A DNA stretch of 64,000 nucleotides, from assembly GCA_902557605.1 (NCBI GenBank), contig CACEAQ010000002.1, positions 1 through 64,000 of the forward strand. The letters are read 5' to 3'. The position numbers and the translations under genes are program-made. Shown here piece by piece: positions 51,116-59,161 of this stretch. The notes under the pieces were generated by a model, which saw nothing but the letters and a program-made list of their open reading frames with translations, searched no databases and had not been told where the DNA came from. Numbering within the stretch: position 1 is the first letter of the stretch; each line of letters opens with the position of its first letter. The stretch comes from an uncultured Pelagibacteraceae bacterium (GTDB lineage: Bacteria; Pseudomonadota; Alphaproteobacteria; Pelagibacterales; Pelagibacteraceae).

Positions 51116-52426
51116 TTAAGCTACGTAAAAACTAATTACACTAAATACTGCGATTACCCAAATAGCTGGAGAAGTTTTACCAAATTTTCCCGTAAATATT
51201 TGAATTAATGCATATGAAATAAATGCGAGAGCGATACCGTTACTGATGCTATATGTTAGCGGCATTGTTATCATTGCAACTACTGCCGGGCCTGACTCAG
51301 CTATATCATCCCACTCAATATCAGTGATATTTCTCACGAATAATATTGCTACGTACAATAAAGCTGCACCATCAATTTCTTTTGGTAAGCTTGTAGCGAG
51401 CGGCGAAAAGAATAAACAAGCTAGGAACAAAACTCCTATTACAAGTGAAGTCATTCCAGTTCTACCTCCGGCTTTTACTCCTGCACCTGACTCAACATAA
51501 CTAGTTACAGTTGTTGTTCCCATCATTGCTCCAGCGACTGTTCCCACACTGTCAGATAACATTGCTTTGTTGATGTCTTGCACTTTACCTTTTTTATCAA
51601 CTTTACCTGCTACGTTAGCAACGGATGTTAATGTTCCTGCTGTGTCGAAAAAGTCGATAAATAATAAAGTAAAAACTATTGAAGCCATACCTGCAGTGAG
51701 CGCTGCTTTAAGATCAAAATCAAATAAGTATGTCATTGGAGGTATTGAACCAACAACACCATTAAATTTTGCTAAACCAGTGGCCCAAGCTATTATACTA
51801 AATAAAAGGATACCAATTATAATGTTTCCTCTTATCTTCATTTTCTCTAAAATAATCATAAAGACAAAAGTTAAACAACCAAGAAGCACTAAAGGATTCT
51901 TAATGTCTCCTAAAGTAACAAGTGTGACTGGGTGGTCTCCTACTACTCCCATAATTTCTAAACCTATAATAGCTAAAAATAATCCTATCCCTGCCCCAAT
52001 TCCTAGTTTTAAACTTCTCGGAATCGAGTTAATCAACCACGCTCTTAAAGGCGTAAGTGATATAGCTAAGAAGATAATTCCAGCTACTAGTACAGCGCCC
52101 AGTGCTGCTTGTGGGGTGTACCCCATTCCTGCAACCACTCCGTATGCAACAAATGCATTTATACCCATACCTGGCGCCAAACCTATAGGCCAAGTTTTTC
52201 CGTAAAATGCCATAATGAAACATGCAAGTGCCGTTGCTAATATCGTTGCAGTAAATACTGCACCAAAATCAAAAAAACCTTTTTCTGTTCCAGCAAATTC
52301 ACCAGACAAGATAAAGGGATTTAAAAACATGATGTATGCCATTGTAAGAAAAGTAGTTACACCAGCTATTACCTCAGTTTTAAAATTTGTTTTATGTTTT
52401 CTATACTCAAAATATTTATCCATCAT
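51116..52426 (-). CDS. Purine permease, NCS2/AzgA type
   Basis: Inner-membrane importer of 436 residues with about 12-14 hydrophobic segments. KTNFKTEVIAGVTTFLTMAYIMFLNP-type opening, GLAPGMGINAFVAYGVV, SVGTVAGAMMGTTTVTSYVESGAGVKAGGRTG are hallmarks of the hypoxanthine/guanine/adenine permease group. The neighbouring phosphoribosyltransferase supports base uptake. Two ATGs are adjacent; GGAGG 8 bases upstream of the first fits it well. The 134-base leader shows no purine-riboswitch pattern that I can recognise. Confidence 0.9.
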   Translation of the reverse strand: MMDKYFEYRKHKTNFKTEVIAGVTTFLTMAYIMFLNPFILSGEFAGTEKGFFDFGAVFTATILATALACFIMAFYGKTWPIGLAPGMGINAFVAYGVVAGMGYTPQAALGAVLVAGIIFLAISLTPLRAWLINSIPRSLKLGIGAGIGLFLAIIGLEIMGVVGDHPVTLVTLGDIKNPLVLLGCLTFVFMIILEKMKIRGNIIIGILLFSIIAWATGLAKFNGVVGSIPPMTYLFDFDLKAALTAGMASIVFTLLFIDFFDTAGTLTSVANVAGKVDKKGKVQDINKAMLSDSVGTVAGAMMGTTTVTSYVESGAGVKAGGRTGMTSLVIGVLFLACLFFSPLATSLPKEIDGAALLYVAILFVRNITDIEWDDIAESGPAVVAMITMPLTYSISNGIALAFISYALIQIFTGKFGKTSPAIWVIAVFSVISFYVA

Positions 52427-52527
52427 AAATAAAGCCTCCGTTATATGTTTATTACTCTATATAATTGTTAAAATCTTAACTAAATCGTTCATATCTACCT
52501 TGATTCAACCAATAGTAAATATATCTG

Positions 52528-52548
52528 TTTATAACTTTTCGTTATAAA
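52528..52548. promoter_or_regulatory. AT-rich dyad between purine permease and lipoprotein genes
   Basis: TTTATAAC (52528-52535), loop TTTTC, GTTATAAA (52541-52548): an 8-bp perfect inverted repeat 13 bases before the lipoprotein start. It contains TATAAC-like -10 sequences on both strands. It may be an operator or the start of a leader; the rest of the 52427-52560 spacer shows no clear element. Confidence 0.3.
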
Positions 52549-52560
52549 ATAAGGTTAAGA

Positions 52561-52866
52561 ATGAAAAGATTTTTTTTAACGATTTTATACACATTATTTT
52601 TGATTTCTTTCACTGGCTGCCAAACTGTCTCAAAAAAAATTGAAGATACGACAACCAAAGAAGAGCAGGAATTAAGCAAGTGGTTAAATAAAACTGAAGA
52701 AGATCTTAAAAGTTTTTATGGTCAACCTGACAAAGTTGAATTTTTAAAAACAAGAAACAGAAATTACGTCTACACTACTAAAAAATATAAAATTAAGTGT
52801 GAGCGAAAGTTTGAAATAAACCCAAGGAATATTGTAATTGGTTTTAGTAGCAAAAATTGCTTTTAA
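52561..52866 (+). CDS. Small lipoprotein, function unknown
   Basis: A 101-residue exported lipoprotein with signal peptide and lipobox FTGC (lipidated Cys19). The mature part has a charged helix (KKIEDTTTKEEQELSKWLNK) and then FYGQPDKVEFLKTRNRNYVYTTKKYKIKC, ending in NCF. The G-x-P-D and aromatic strand pattern is faintly like BamE/SmpA-type lipoproteins, but I do not recognise the family. Two cysteines near the C-terminus could form a disulfide. Confidence 0.75.
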   Translation: MKRFFLTILYTLFLISFTGCQTVSKKIEDTTTKEEQELSKWLNKTEEDLKSFYGQPDKVEFLKTRNRNYVYTTKKYKIKCERKFEINPRNIVIGFSSKNCF

Positions 52867-52896
52867 TTACTTGCGGAGCAAATACTCCGCAAGTAA
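52867..52896. terminator. Perfect 12-bp hairpin between convergent genes
   Basis: TTACTTGCGGAG (52867-52878), loop CAAATA, CTCCGCAAGTAA (52885-52896). It starts directly after the lipoprotein stop codon and ends 8 bases from the hsp20 stop on the other strand, so it probably terminates or protects both messages. Neither side has a clean T tract. Confidence 0.65.
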
Positions 52897-52903
52897 GGTA
52901 AAC

Positions 52904-53347
52904 TTATTTAATTTCAATAAGTCTTTTTTTCTTAATTTCAGGGATAATTTTTTCACAAGAAATAGTGAGTAAACCATCTTTTAGTTCGGCATCGTTCACT
53001 TTTACATCATCTGCAATTGTAAACGACCTTGCAAAAGATCTTTGCGATATTCCTCGATGAATAACTTCATCACCTTCTTTTTCTTTAGCTCTTTTAACAT
53101 CTTTTGTTTTTACAGTTAAAAGATTATCTTCATATTCAACTTCAACATCATCTTTGTTAAAACCAGCAACTGCTACTTCAATAGCATACTTATCTTTGCC
53201 TGCTTTTCGAATGTTGTATGGCGGGTAATTGCTTTGTACAGCAAGACTACCATTCCCTAACATCGACTCGAATTGATCAAACATGTCATCGAATCCAATG
53301 CTAAAAGGTCTAAGTGAATTAAAGATCGATAGATCCTTACTTGTCAT
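52904..53347 (-). CDS. Small heat shock protein Hsp20 (IbpA type)
   Basis: ATP-independent holdase that binds unfolding proteins. The alpha-crystallin domain (about 37-135 of 147 residues) has YAIEVAVAGFNKDDVEVEYED, KYLHRGIS-like VIHRGISQRSFARSF and the closing LKDGLLTISCEK, with the C-terminal PEIKKKRLIEI tail. The start ATG 53347 (MTSKDLSIF) is fixed by AAGGAGG at 53352-53358; the frame stays open further up but that part is the leader. A heat-shock-type promoter and ROSE-like leader precede it. Confidence 0.92.
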   Translation of the reverse strand: MTSKDLSIFNSLRPFSIGFDDMFDQFESMLGNGSLAVQSNYPPYNIRKAGKDKYAIEVAVAGFNKDDVEVEYEDNLLTVKTKDVKRAKEKEGDEVIHRGISQRSFARSFTIADDVKVNDAELKDGLLTISCEKIIPEIKKKRLIEIK

Positions 53348-53351
53348 ATAT

Positions 53352-53397
53352 CCTCCTTTGTTAGCAAGGTTAATGTCAGCCCCATTTGGCAACTGAC
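53352..53397 (-). ncRNA. ROSE-like RNA thermometer in the hsp20 leader
   Basis: Reading the minus strand, the leader folds into two hairpins. Hairpin 1 (53397-53375) pairs GTCAG with CTGAC, extended by two G-U pairs and CC/GG, closing on AAAT. Hairpin 2 (53369-53352) pairs CCUUGCU with AGGAGG, the ribosome-binding site: C-G, C-G, U-A, U-G, a bulged G, C-G, U-A, loop AACAA. The UUGCU segment opposite the Shine-Dalgarno with one unpaired G is the hallmark of ROSE thermometers found before alpha- and gammaproteobacterial hsp20 genes. Folding was done by hand. Confidence 0.7.
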
Positions 53398-53404
53398 AAA
53401 GTAG

Positions 53405-53432
53405 ATATGGGAATTATTTTTATTTTTTCAAG
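53405..53432 (-). promoter_or_regulatory. Sigma-32 (RpoH)-type promoter of hsp20
   Basis: On the minus strand CTTGAAA (53432-53426) and CCCATAT (53411-53405) are separated by 14 bases, very close to the RpoH consensus CTTGAAA-N11-15-CCCCATNT. It lies between the oligopeptidase B stop and the hsp20 leader. Transcription would start near 53398, at the base of the first leader hairpin. Confidence 0.75.
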
Positions 53433-53436
53433 ATTG

Positions 53437-55521
53437 TTATTTAAAAATTTTTGCTGATTTTAAAATAAAAGAATATTCTTCTGCCAGTTCTGTGATCGCA
53501 TTGTCGCGGCCAGACATTCCTCCATGACCTGCTGCTTCCATTTTACATTTTAATAATTGAATATTATTATCAGTTTTTGTTTCTCTAAGTTTTGCAATAT
53601 ATTTTACTGGCTCAGAGTAAAGGACTCTATTGTCAAACAGAGATGTTGTAATAAGCATCGACGGATAATCTTTTTTCTCAAGATTATTATAAGGAGAGTA
53701 AGATAGAATATATTCAAAGTACTCTTTACTTTTTATTGGATTTCCCCACATCTCCCATTCGCCTGGTGTTAACGGTAATTTTTCATTTAACATAGTTGTC
53801 ATTGTGTCTACAAATGGAACTAACAAAAGCATTCCAAAAAATAAATCTGGAGACAAATTAGCTACCGCACCACCCGTAAGACCTCCAGCTGATCCACCAT
53901 AAAAACAAATTCCACCCTTATAAGTATATCTTTGATTTATCAAATGATTTGCACATGCTACATAATCTAAAAAAGTATTTTTCTTTAATTTTTTTTTACC
54001 TTCAGCGTGCCAGTTATCACCAAGGTCGCCTCCACCTCTAATATGAGCTATTGCAAAAATAATTCCTCTATCTACAAGACAAAATCTTGAAGCACTAAAT
54101 GAACAATTAACCGAGTGTTTATAAGCTCCGTAGCTATAGAGCAATACTTTTGATTTTCCATTCTTTTTTGAGTCTTTTAATCTTACTAAACTAATTGGAA
54201 TTAAACGCCCATCATGTGATTTAGCCTTGATTCTCTCTACCACATATTTTTTTGGATCATGACCAGACGGAATTTCTGTTTCTTTAACTAATTTTTTTTC
54301 TTTATTGACGATATTATACTCGTAAACCCTTCCTGGAGTTGCCATACTCTCCCAACTTACTCTTATCATTGAAGTATTTGTATCTCTTTGCATTAAAGAA
54401 ATTCCAGGAACGCCTATTGGTTCATCTGAAATTTTAATTTCTTCTTCTTTGTTAGTGTTAAGATTTCTCACAAAAAGTTTTGGTATAGCATCAGACTTTT
54501 CAGATCTAAGGATATAATCATCTAAAAATTCAAATCCACCTATAACGGTTTCTTTTTTTGCGGGAACAAAAACTTCTAATTTCTCTATTTGATTAGTCTT
54601 ACATCTGAGCACCTTATAATCTCTAGCTTCTTCATTGGTATGCACATAAAAATAACCTTGCCAAGAGTCTATTGAATAACGAACATCATTTTTTCTTTTT
54701 TGAAAAAGTCTGGGTTTTATTTCTTTAGAGTCTGTGGGAAAAAAATATTCCTCAGTTGTGATGTGATCGGATGTTCCAATTATGAAATATTTTTCATCAG
54801 AAGTAATACCAATACCGCAAGTAAAAGTTTCGTCTTTTTCCTCAAATATTAGCTGATCTTTATCGGTCGATGTTCCAAGGACATGTTTGAAAATTTGTCT
54901 TGGTCTATGATATTCATCTAATTTTGAATAAAAGAAACTTTTATTATCCAAGGCCCAAGTAACACTACCACTAGTATTTTCAATTATATCTTTTTCATTT
55001 TTTCCTGTTCTAAGATCTCTTAAATAAATTGTGTAATATTCTGATCCTTTTAAATCGAGAGAATAAGCAATAAAATTATCACAATAAGAAGTGCTTACAG
55101 TTCCAACACCAAAGTATTCTGAACCAGAATTCTTTTTCTCCAAATCACCATCAAAAAAAACTTCCTCAGGCTTAGAGCCATCAATGAGTTGCCTCATTCT
55201 TTTTCCATAATTACCCTTGGCTTCTGTCTTAATCCAATAATAATATCTTTTATCTTTATATTTTAATCCAGTATCATCTAATTTTATTTTTCCTTTTATT
55301 TCGTTAAATAAGTTTTTCTGTAGTTCCTTAACGTCCGCAAAGTAGTCTTCAGTTATTCTGTTGTTAGCTTCTATGTAATCTTTGACTTCGGTATTTAATT
55401 TTTTTGGATCCTTTAAAACATCAAGGATATTTGGTTGATCTACCCAAGAATAATCATCTTCTAGTGGAATCCCGTGGTAATTTTTCGTAGTCTTAATTTT
55501 TTTAAGTTTTGGTATATTCAT
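53437..55521 (-). CDS. ptrB: Oligopeptidase B
   Basis: Serine peptidase of the prolyl oligopeptidase family that cuts short peptides after Lys or Arg. An N-terminal seven-bladed propeller (about 70-400 of 694 residues) precedes the alpha/beta-hydrolase domain with the nucleophile in FYGGSAGGLTGGAVAN, catalytic Asp in TSLFDNRVLYSEP and His in EAAGHGGMSGR. No signal peptide, so cytoplasmic. Adjacent to hsp20 on the same strand, but hsp20 has its own heat-shock promoter. Confidence 0.92.
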   Translation of the reverse strand: MNIPKLKKIKTTKNYHGIPLEDDYSWVDQPNILDVLKDPKKLNTEVKDYIEANNRITEDYFADVKELQKNLFNEIKGKIKLDDTGLKYKDKRYYYWIKTEAKGNYGKRMRQLIDGSKPEEVFFDGDLEKKNSGSEYFGVGTVSTSYCDNFIAYSLDLKGSEYYTIYLRDLRTGKNEKDIIENTSGSVTWALDNKSFFYSKLDEYHRPRQIFKHVLGTSTDKDQLIFEEKDETFTCGIGITSDEKYFIIGTSDHITTEEYFFPTDSKEIKPRLFQKRKNDVRYSIDSWQGYFYVHTNEEARDYKVLRCKTNQIEKLEVFVPAKKETVIGGFEFLDDYILRSEKSDAIPKLFVRNLNTNKEEEIKISDEPIGVPGISLMQRDTNTSMIRVSWESMATPGRVYEYNIVNKEKKLVKETEIPSGHDPKKYVVERIKAKSHDGRLIPISLVRLKDSKKNGKSKVLLYSYGAYKHSVNCSFSASRFCLVDRGIIFAIAHIRGGGDLGDNWHAEGKKKLKKNTFLDYVACANHLINQRYTYKGGICFYGGSAGGLTGGAVANLSPDLFFGMLLLVPFVDTMTTMLNEKLPLTPGEWEMWGNPIKSKEYFEYILSYSPYNNLEKKDYPSMLITTSLFDNRVLYSEPVKYIAKLRETKTDNNIQLLKCKMEAAGHGGMSGRDNAITELAEEYSFILKSAKIFK

Positions 55522-55534
55522 AACTGGAAATTAT

Positions 55535-56047
55535 ATGAATTTGTTTTTATTAGGAATTATCATTTTTGTCATTGTTTATTTGTTTTTAAACTGGTTTGCG
55601 AGAGCTAGTTCAAAGAAAATAGCTACTAGCATAAAAAAAATTGCAATTTATATATCACTAATTCTTGCCGTTCTATTTACAGTAGCTGGAAAATTTATTT
55701 TTAGTTTACCAATGTGGTTGATCTTGCTCTCTGGACTTAAAATAAAAGGATTTACGGCTCTACAAATGTATCAATTATGGAGATTAATTCAGTTTATGAA
55801 AAACAATACTGGTAGGTTTTCTCAAGGGGAATTCGGAAAATCACCAGGCTCATCAAGTCTTACATCTGAAGAGGCCTATAAATTATTGGGTCTTAAAAAA
55901 GGAGCAAGCAAAGAAGAAGTATTAAAAGCAGCTAATCAACTACAAAAAAAAATTCATCCTGACATGAACCGAAATGTGGACAGTTCTAGATTAAGTCAGT
56001 TAGTAAATGAAGCTAAAGAAAAAATAATTAAAACCGATTTTAGTTAG
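55535..56047 (+). CDS. Membrane-anchored J-domain protein
   Basis: A 170-residue protein with two to three hydrophobic segments in the first 85 residues and a C-terminal J-like domain (about 112-165): SSLTSEEAYKLLGLKKGASKEEVLKAANQLQKKIHPDMNRN with the HPD motif that activates DnaK. This layout resembles the Tim14/DnaJ-like membrane proteins of Alphaproteobacteria. Its exact client is unknown. It ends inside the convergent glycosyltransferase gene (8-base overlap). Confidence 0.82.
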   Translation: MNLFLLGIIIFVIVYLFLNWFARASSKKIATSIKKIAIYISLILAVLFTVAGKFIFSLPMWLILLSGLKIKGFTALQMYQLWRLIQFMKNNTGRFSQGEFGKSPGSSSLTSEEAYKLLGLKKGASKEEVLKAANQLQKKIHPDMNRNVDSSRLSQLVNEAKEKIIKTDFS

Positions 56048-56999
56048 ACAAAAGCTCAATACATTTATTATAAACTTTGTCGAAAGAGATATTATCTGCT
56101 CCTAAAGTGTCGTGAGTTGTTGTTTCCTCGGTTTCACCCTCAGGCACAATTATTTCGATATTTTTAGAATATTTGCCATAAGCTTGAACTGGGCTATCCA
56201 TAAATAATGCTAGACATTTTAAATTTAATGCAGATGAGATATGAAGCCACCCAGTGTCATTACCAATATATAAATCACAATTTTTAATGATTGGCAGCGT
56301 TTCTCTAATTTTTAAGTCTTTAAATGAGGTACACTTATCTTTAATATTTGAATTAAAAATTTCACTAATCAGCTCTTTGTCATTTTTACCAGCAGCAATG
56401 TAAAATTTAGATGGCACTATTTTATTTATCTTTTCGCATAATTTAATATAATTTTTTATAGACCATCTTTTTGTAGGACCGCTAGCGGAAATACCTAAAC
56501 AAATATGCTTAAATTCTTTGGCAAATTTCTTTCTAGATTTTTCTATTTTTTCTTTATTAAGTTGTAAGTTTGGCTGTGTAGAAACAATTGAACCTAACTC
56601 ATACTCAGTAAAGATTTTTGCAGAAGTCACAAAATTATCTTTTTTTCTAAATAACGGATATTGAGATATTTTTTTTATTCCAGCTAGTTTTGAAATTAAA
56701 AAATATCTTAATGAACTACTGAAGATAAATACTTTATTAAATTTTTTTTCTCTTAATTTTTTTGCAAGATTAAAAAAGCCAGATATACCATCATGAGACC
56801 CAGCATTTGTTTTTGTTCGTTCTAAAGTGATAATCTCATTAATTTGATCATCATCCATTAAAAGATCGCTTGCTCTTGAATTCGCTTTTACCAAAAGAGA
56901 GACCGGTGAATTGCACTTTTTAGAAATTGCATGAATATATGGAAGATAAATAACCATATCCCCCATACCAATTTTAGGTTGTATTACTAAAACTTTCAT
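56040..56999 (-). CDS. Family 9 glycosyltransferase (heptosyltransferase-like)
   Basis: A 319-residue GT-B enzyme. The N-terminal MKVLVIQPKIGMGDMVIYLPYIHAI and the later GISASGPTKRWSIKNYIKLC and YIGNDTGWLHISSALNLKCLALF are the GT9 signatures (WaaC/WaaF/RfaQ group). It transfers heptose or another sugar in surface polysaccharide synthesis; donor and acceptor cannot be read from sequence. It stands alone, without other LPS genes in view. Confidence 0.85.
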   Translation of the reverse strand: MKVLVIQPKIGMGDMVIYLPYIHAISKKCNSPVSLLVKANSRASDLLMDDDQINEIITLERTKTNAGSHDGISGFFNLAKKLREKKFNKVFIFSSSLRYFLISKLAGIKKISQYPLFRKKDNFVTSAKIFTEYELGSIVSTQPNLQLNKEKIEKSRKKFAKEFKHICLGISASGPTKRWSIKNYIKLCEKINKIVPSKFYIAAGKNDKELISEIFNSNIKDKCTSFKDLKIRETLPIIKNCDLYIGNDTGWLHISSALNLKCLALFMDSPVQAYGKYSKNIEIIVPEGETEETTTHDTLGADNISFDKVYNKCIELLSN

Positions 57000-57042
57000 T
57001 TTAATTTTAATATAACTTAGATAAAATAATTTAGGTAAGATT

Positions 57043-57933
57043 ATGATTAAAAAAGGTGTTTACGCTGCAAGTTTAAGCATCCTTAATAAGGAAAAAACTT
57101 TAAATATCGATTTGACTATTAACCATGCGGTTAATGCAATTAAAAGTGGCTTACACGGAGTATTTTTTTTTGGTTCAACTGGGCAAAGTCAATTAATTTC
57201 TATTACAGAAAAAAAAGAATTTATTGCAAAAATATCAAGTCACAAAATGAGAAAACAATTCTTTTTAGGTACGGGGTGTAATTCCTTAAATGAAAATATA
57301 GATTTAATTAAATATGCCATGGAATATGATTTTAGGGATTTTTTAATTATGCCACCTGCATATTATAAAGGAAACACCGATGAAGGGGTGTTAAACTTTT
57401 ACTCAAGTATTGTAAAGTCGGCACCAAAAATAAAAATTATTCTTTATAATTTTGAAAAACTAAGTGGTTATAAGTTTTCCCCTGAAGCAGTCACAAGGTT
57501 AGTAAAATTATTTCCAGAAAATATAATAGGCTGCAAAGATTCAAGTTATAATTTATTTGAGATATTAAGATTAAAAAACTTTTTAATGTTTCCTGGTTCA
57601 GAGGCAAAATTACTTAAAGGTTTAAAACTTGGATGCTCCGGATGTATTTCAGCTGTAACAAATGTTACACATTCACTTGCCAGGCAAGTATTTAATGATT
57701 TTGAAGATCGGAAAAATCAAACTGAAAATGAGCAATTAATTGCAGTAAGAGAAACTTTCGATCAATATAATTTGATATCAGCATTGCATAGTTTTCATTC
57801 GCTAAAAGATCAAAATTATAAGAATATACTACCTCCATTAACTTTACTAAGTGAAAATAAACAAAAAGAGCTTATGAAAAAATTGAATGGATTAAATTTT
57901 TCATTAGAAAAAAATAAAGTAGCATACTCATGA
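57043..57933 (+). CDS. Dihydrodipicolinate synthase/N-acetylneuraminate lyase-family enzyme
   Basis: Class I aldolase-type lyase of 296 residues. The Schiff-base lysine is in NIIGCKDSS (about 165) and the tyrosine in ILYNFEK (about 138), both conserved in the DapA/NanA superfamily, with FFFGSTGQSQLIS in place of the usual GTTGE. The altered loop and the partner gene (4-base overlap with cyclopropane-fatty-acid synthase) argue against a simple lysine-pathway DapA; substrate unknown. Confidence 0.85.
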   Translation: MIKKGVYAASLSILNKEKTLNIDLTINHAVNAIKSGLHGVFFFGSTGQSQLISITEKKEFIAKISSHKMRKQFFLGTGCNSLNENIDLIKYAMEYDFRDFLIMPPAYYKGNTDEGVLNFYSSIVKSAPKIKIILYNFEKLSGYKFSPEAVTRLVKLFPENIIGCKDSSYNLFEILRLKNFLMFPGSEAKLLKGLKLGCSGCISAVTNVTHSLARQVFNDFEDRKNQTENEQLIAVRETFDQYNLISALHSFHSLKDQNYKNILPPLTLLSENKQKELMKKLNGLNFSLEKNKVAYS

Positions 57934-59135
57934 TACTAGCAAGGATATTTTCAAAAATTTATAAAGAAGGAGGCATAATATTAATTGACGCCAAGGGACA
58001 AAAATATATTTGCGCAAATCCTAGAAAAGAAAAACCGGTAACATTAAAACTTTTAAAAGATAATTTACAATGGAAATTATTAATTGACCCTGAACTTGAA
58101 TTTCCTGAGGCATATATGAGAAATGAGATCATTATTGAAAATGCATCGTTAAAAGATTTTTTAATGGATTTGATTAAAAATCTTGGCAGAAATGAAGTTT
58201 CAAGAGCGAGCTTGATAACAAAGAAAATCTATCAAGCTTGGAGATACCTTACAAATTTTAATTTGCCTAGTAAGTCCCGAAAAAATATTGAACATCATTA
58301 TGATATTGGCGGAAAAAGAGGTGAAAAACTTTATGATATTTTCTTAGATACAAAACATAGATTATATTCATGTGCTTATTGGAAAGATGAAACTAAAACT
58401 CTCGAAGACGCTCAACAAAATAAAATAGACCATATTGTAAAGAAACTAGATATTAAAGAGGGTTCAAAAGTTCTTGAAGTAGGTTGTGGTTGGGGCGGGA
58501 TGGCGCTTGAAATAGCTAAACAAAAAAAATGTGAAGTAACTGGTATTTCTTTAAGCAAAAATCAAATCATATATTGTAAAGAAAAGGCAAAGGAGCTTGG
58601 ATTAGACAATCAAGTAAAGTTTGAACTACTCGATTATAGAGAGGCACAAGGAAGCTACGATAGGATTTACTCAGTTGGTATGTTTGAACATGTAGGTAAG
58701 AAATTTTACTCAACTTTTTTTAAAACAATGAATCGATTACTGAAAGATGATGGTCTTTTTTTATTGCATACAATTGGAGTAGTGGACAAACCATCGCCTC
58801 CTAATAAATTTATAAATAAATATATTTTTCCAGGGGGAGTTTGTCCATCTTTTAGCCAAATAATAACACCCTTAGAAAAGACAGGATTAATAGTAGCAGA
58901 CTCCGAAACACTTATCAGACATTACGACAAAACTTTAGAAAGCTGGCTAGAAAGGTTCTTAAATAAAAAAAATCTTGTTAAAGATTTGTTTGACGAAAAA
59001 TTTGTAAAAATGTGGGAATTTTATTTAGCTAGTTGTGCAGCCGCCTTTAAATATCGTGATCTTGTTGTTTTTCAATTACAAATTGTCAAGAACTTTCAAT
59101 CAGCACATAGAACAAGAGACTATATATATTCATAA
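57930..59135 (+). CDS. cfa: Cyclopropane-fatty-acyl-phospholipid synthase family methyltransferase
   Basis: SAM-dependent enzyme of 401 residues that adds a methylene bridge to unsaturated membrane lipids. NIEHHYDIGGKRGEKLYDIFLD, the SAM-binding VLEVGCGWGGMALEIA and SVGMFEHVGKKFY are characteristic of CFA synthases, as is the late FPGGVCPS. It could act on the unsaturated chains made by FabA/FabB. Starts within the stop of the DapA-like gene (ATGA). Confidence 0.88.
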   Translation: MILARIFSKIYKEGGIILIDAKGQKYICANPRKEKPVTLKLLKDNLQWKLLIDPELEFPEAYMRNEIIIENASLKDFLMDLIKNLGRNEVSRASLITKKIYQAWRYLTNFNLPSKSRKNIEHHYDIGGKRGEKLYDIFLDTKHRLYSCAYWKDETKTLEDAQQNKIDHIVKKLDIKEGSKVLEVGCGWGGMALEIAKQKKCEVTGISLSKNQIIYCKEKAKELGLDNQVKFELLDYREAQGSYDRIYSVGMFEHVGKKFYSTFFKTMNRLLKDDGLFLLHTIGVVDKPSPPNKFINKYIFPGGVCPSFSQIITPLEKTGLIVADSETLIRHYDKTLESWLERFLNKKNLVKDLFDEKFVKMWEFYLASCAAAFKYRDLVVFQLQIVKNFQSAHRTRDYIYS

Positions 59136-59138
59136 AAA

Positions 59139-59160
59139 CTGTTATTAAATTAAGTAACAG
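59139..59160 (+). promoter_or_regulatory. Hairpin immediately before the coiled-coil gene
   Basis: CTGTTA (59139-59144) and TAACAG (59155-59160) form a 6-bp stem (extendable by a T-G and a T-A pair) that ends one base before the ATG at 59162. It follows the cfa stop by 3 bases and has no T tract, so it may be a weak terminator or limit translation of the next gene, which shows no Shine-Dalgarno sequence. Confidence 0.35.
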
Positions 59161-59161
59161 C

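Noticed and set aside
51246-52205. Plus-strand frames of 84 and 212 residues opposite the purine permease
   Set aside because: Shadow frames produced by the permease codon pattern; the permease itself has clear motifs.
52427-52560. Purine riboswitch before the purine permease
   Set aside because: The conserved core and paired-loop bases of the purine riboswitch are not recognisable in the 134-base leader.
53348-53392. Longer N-terminus of Hsp20 from 53392
   Set aside because: A strong Shine-Dalgarno sequence precedes ATG 53347 and the upstream part forms the leader hairpins.
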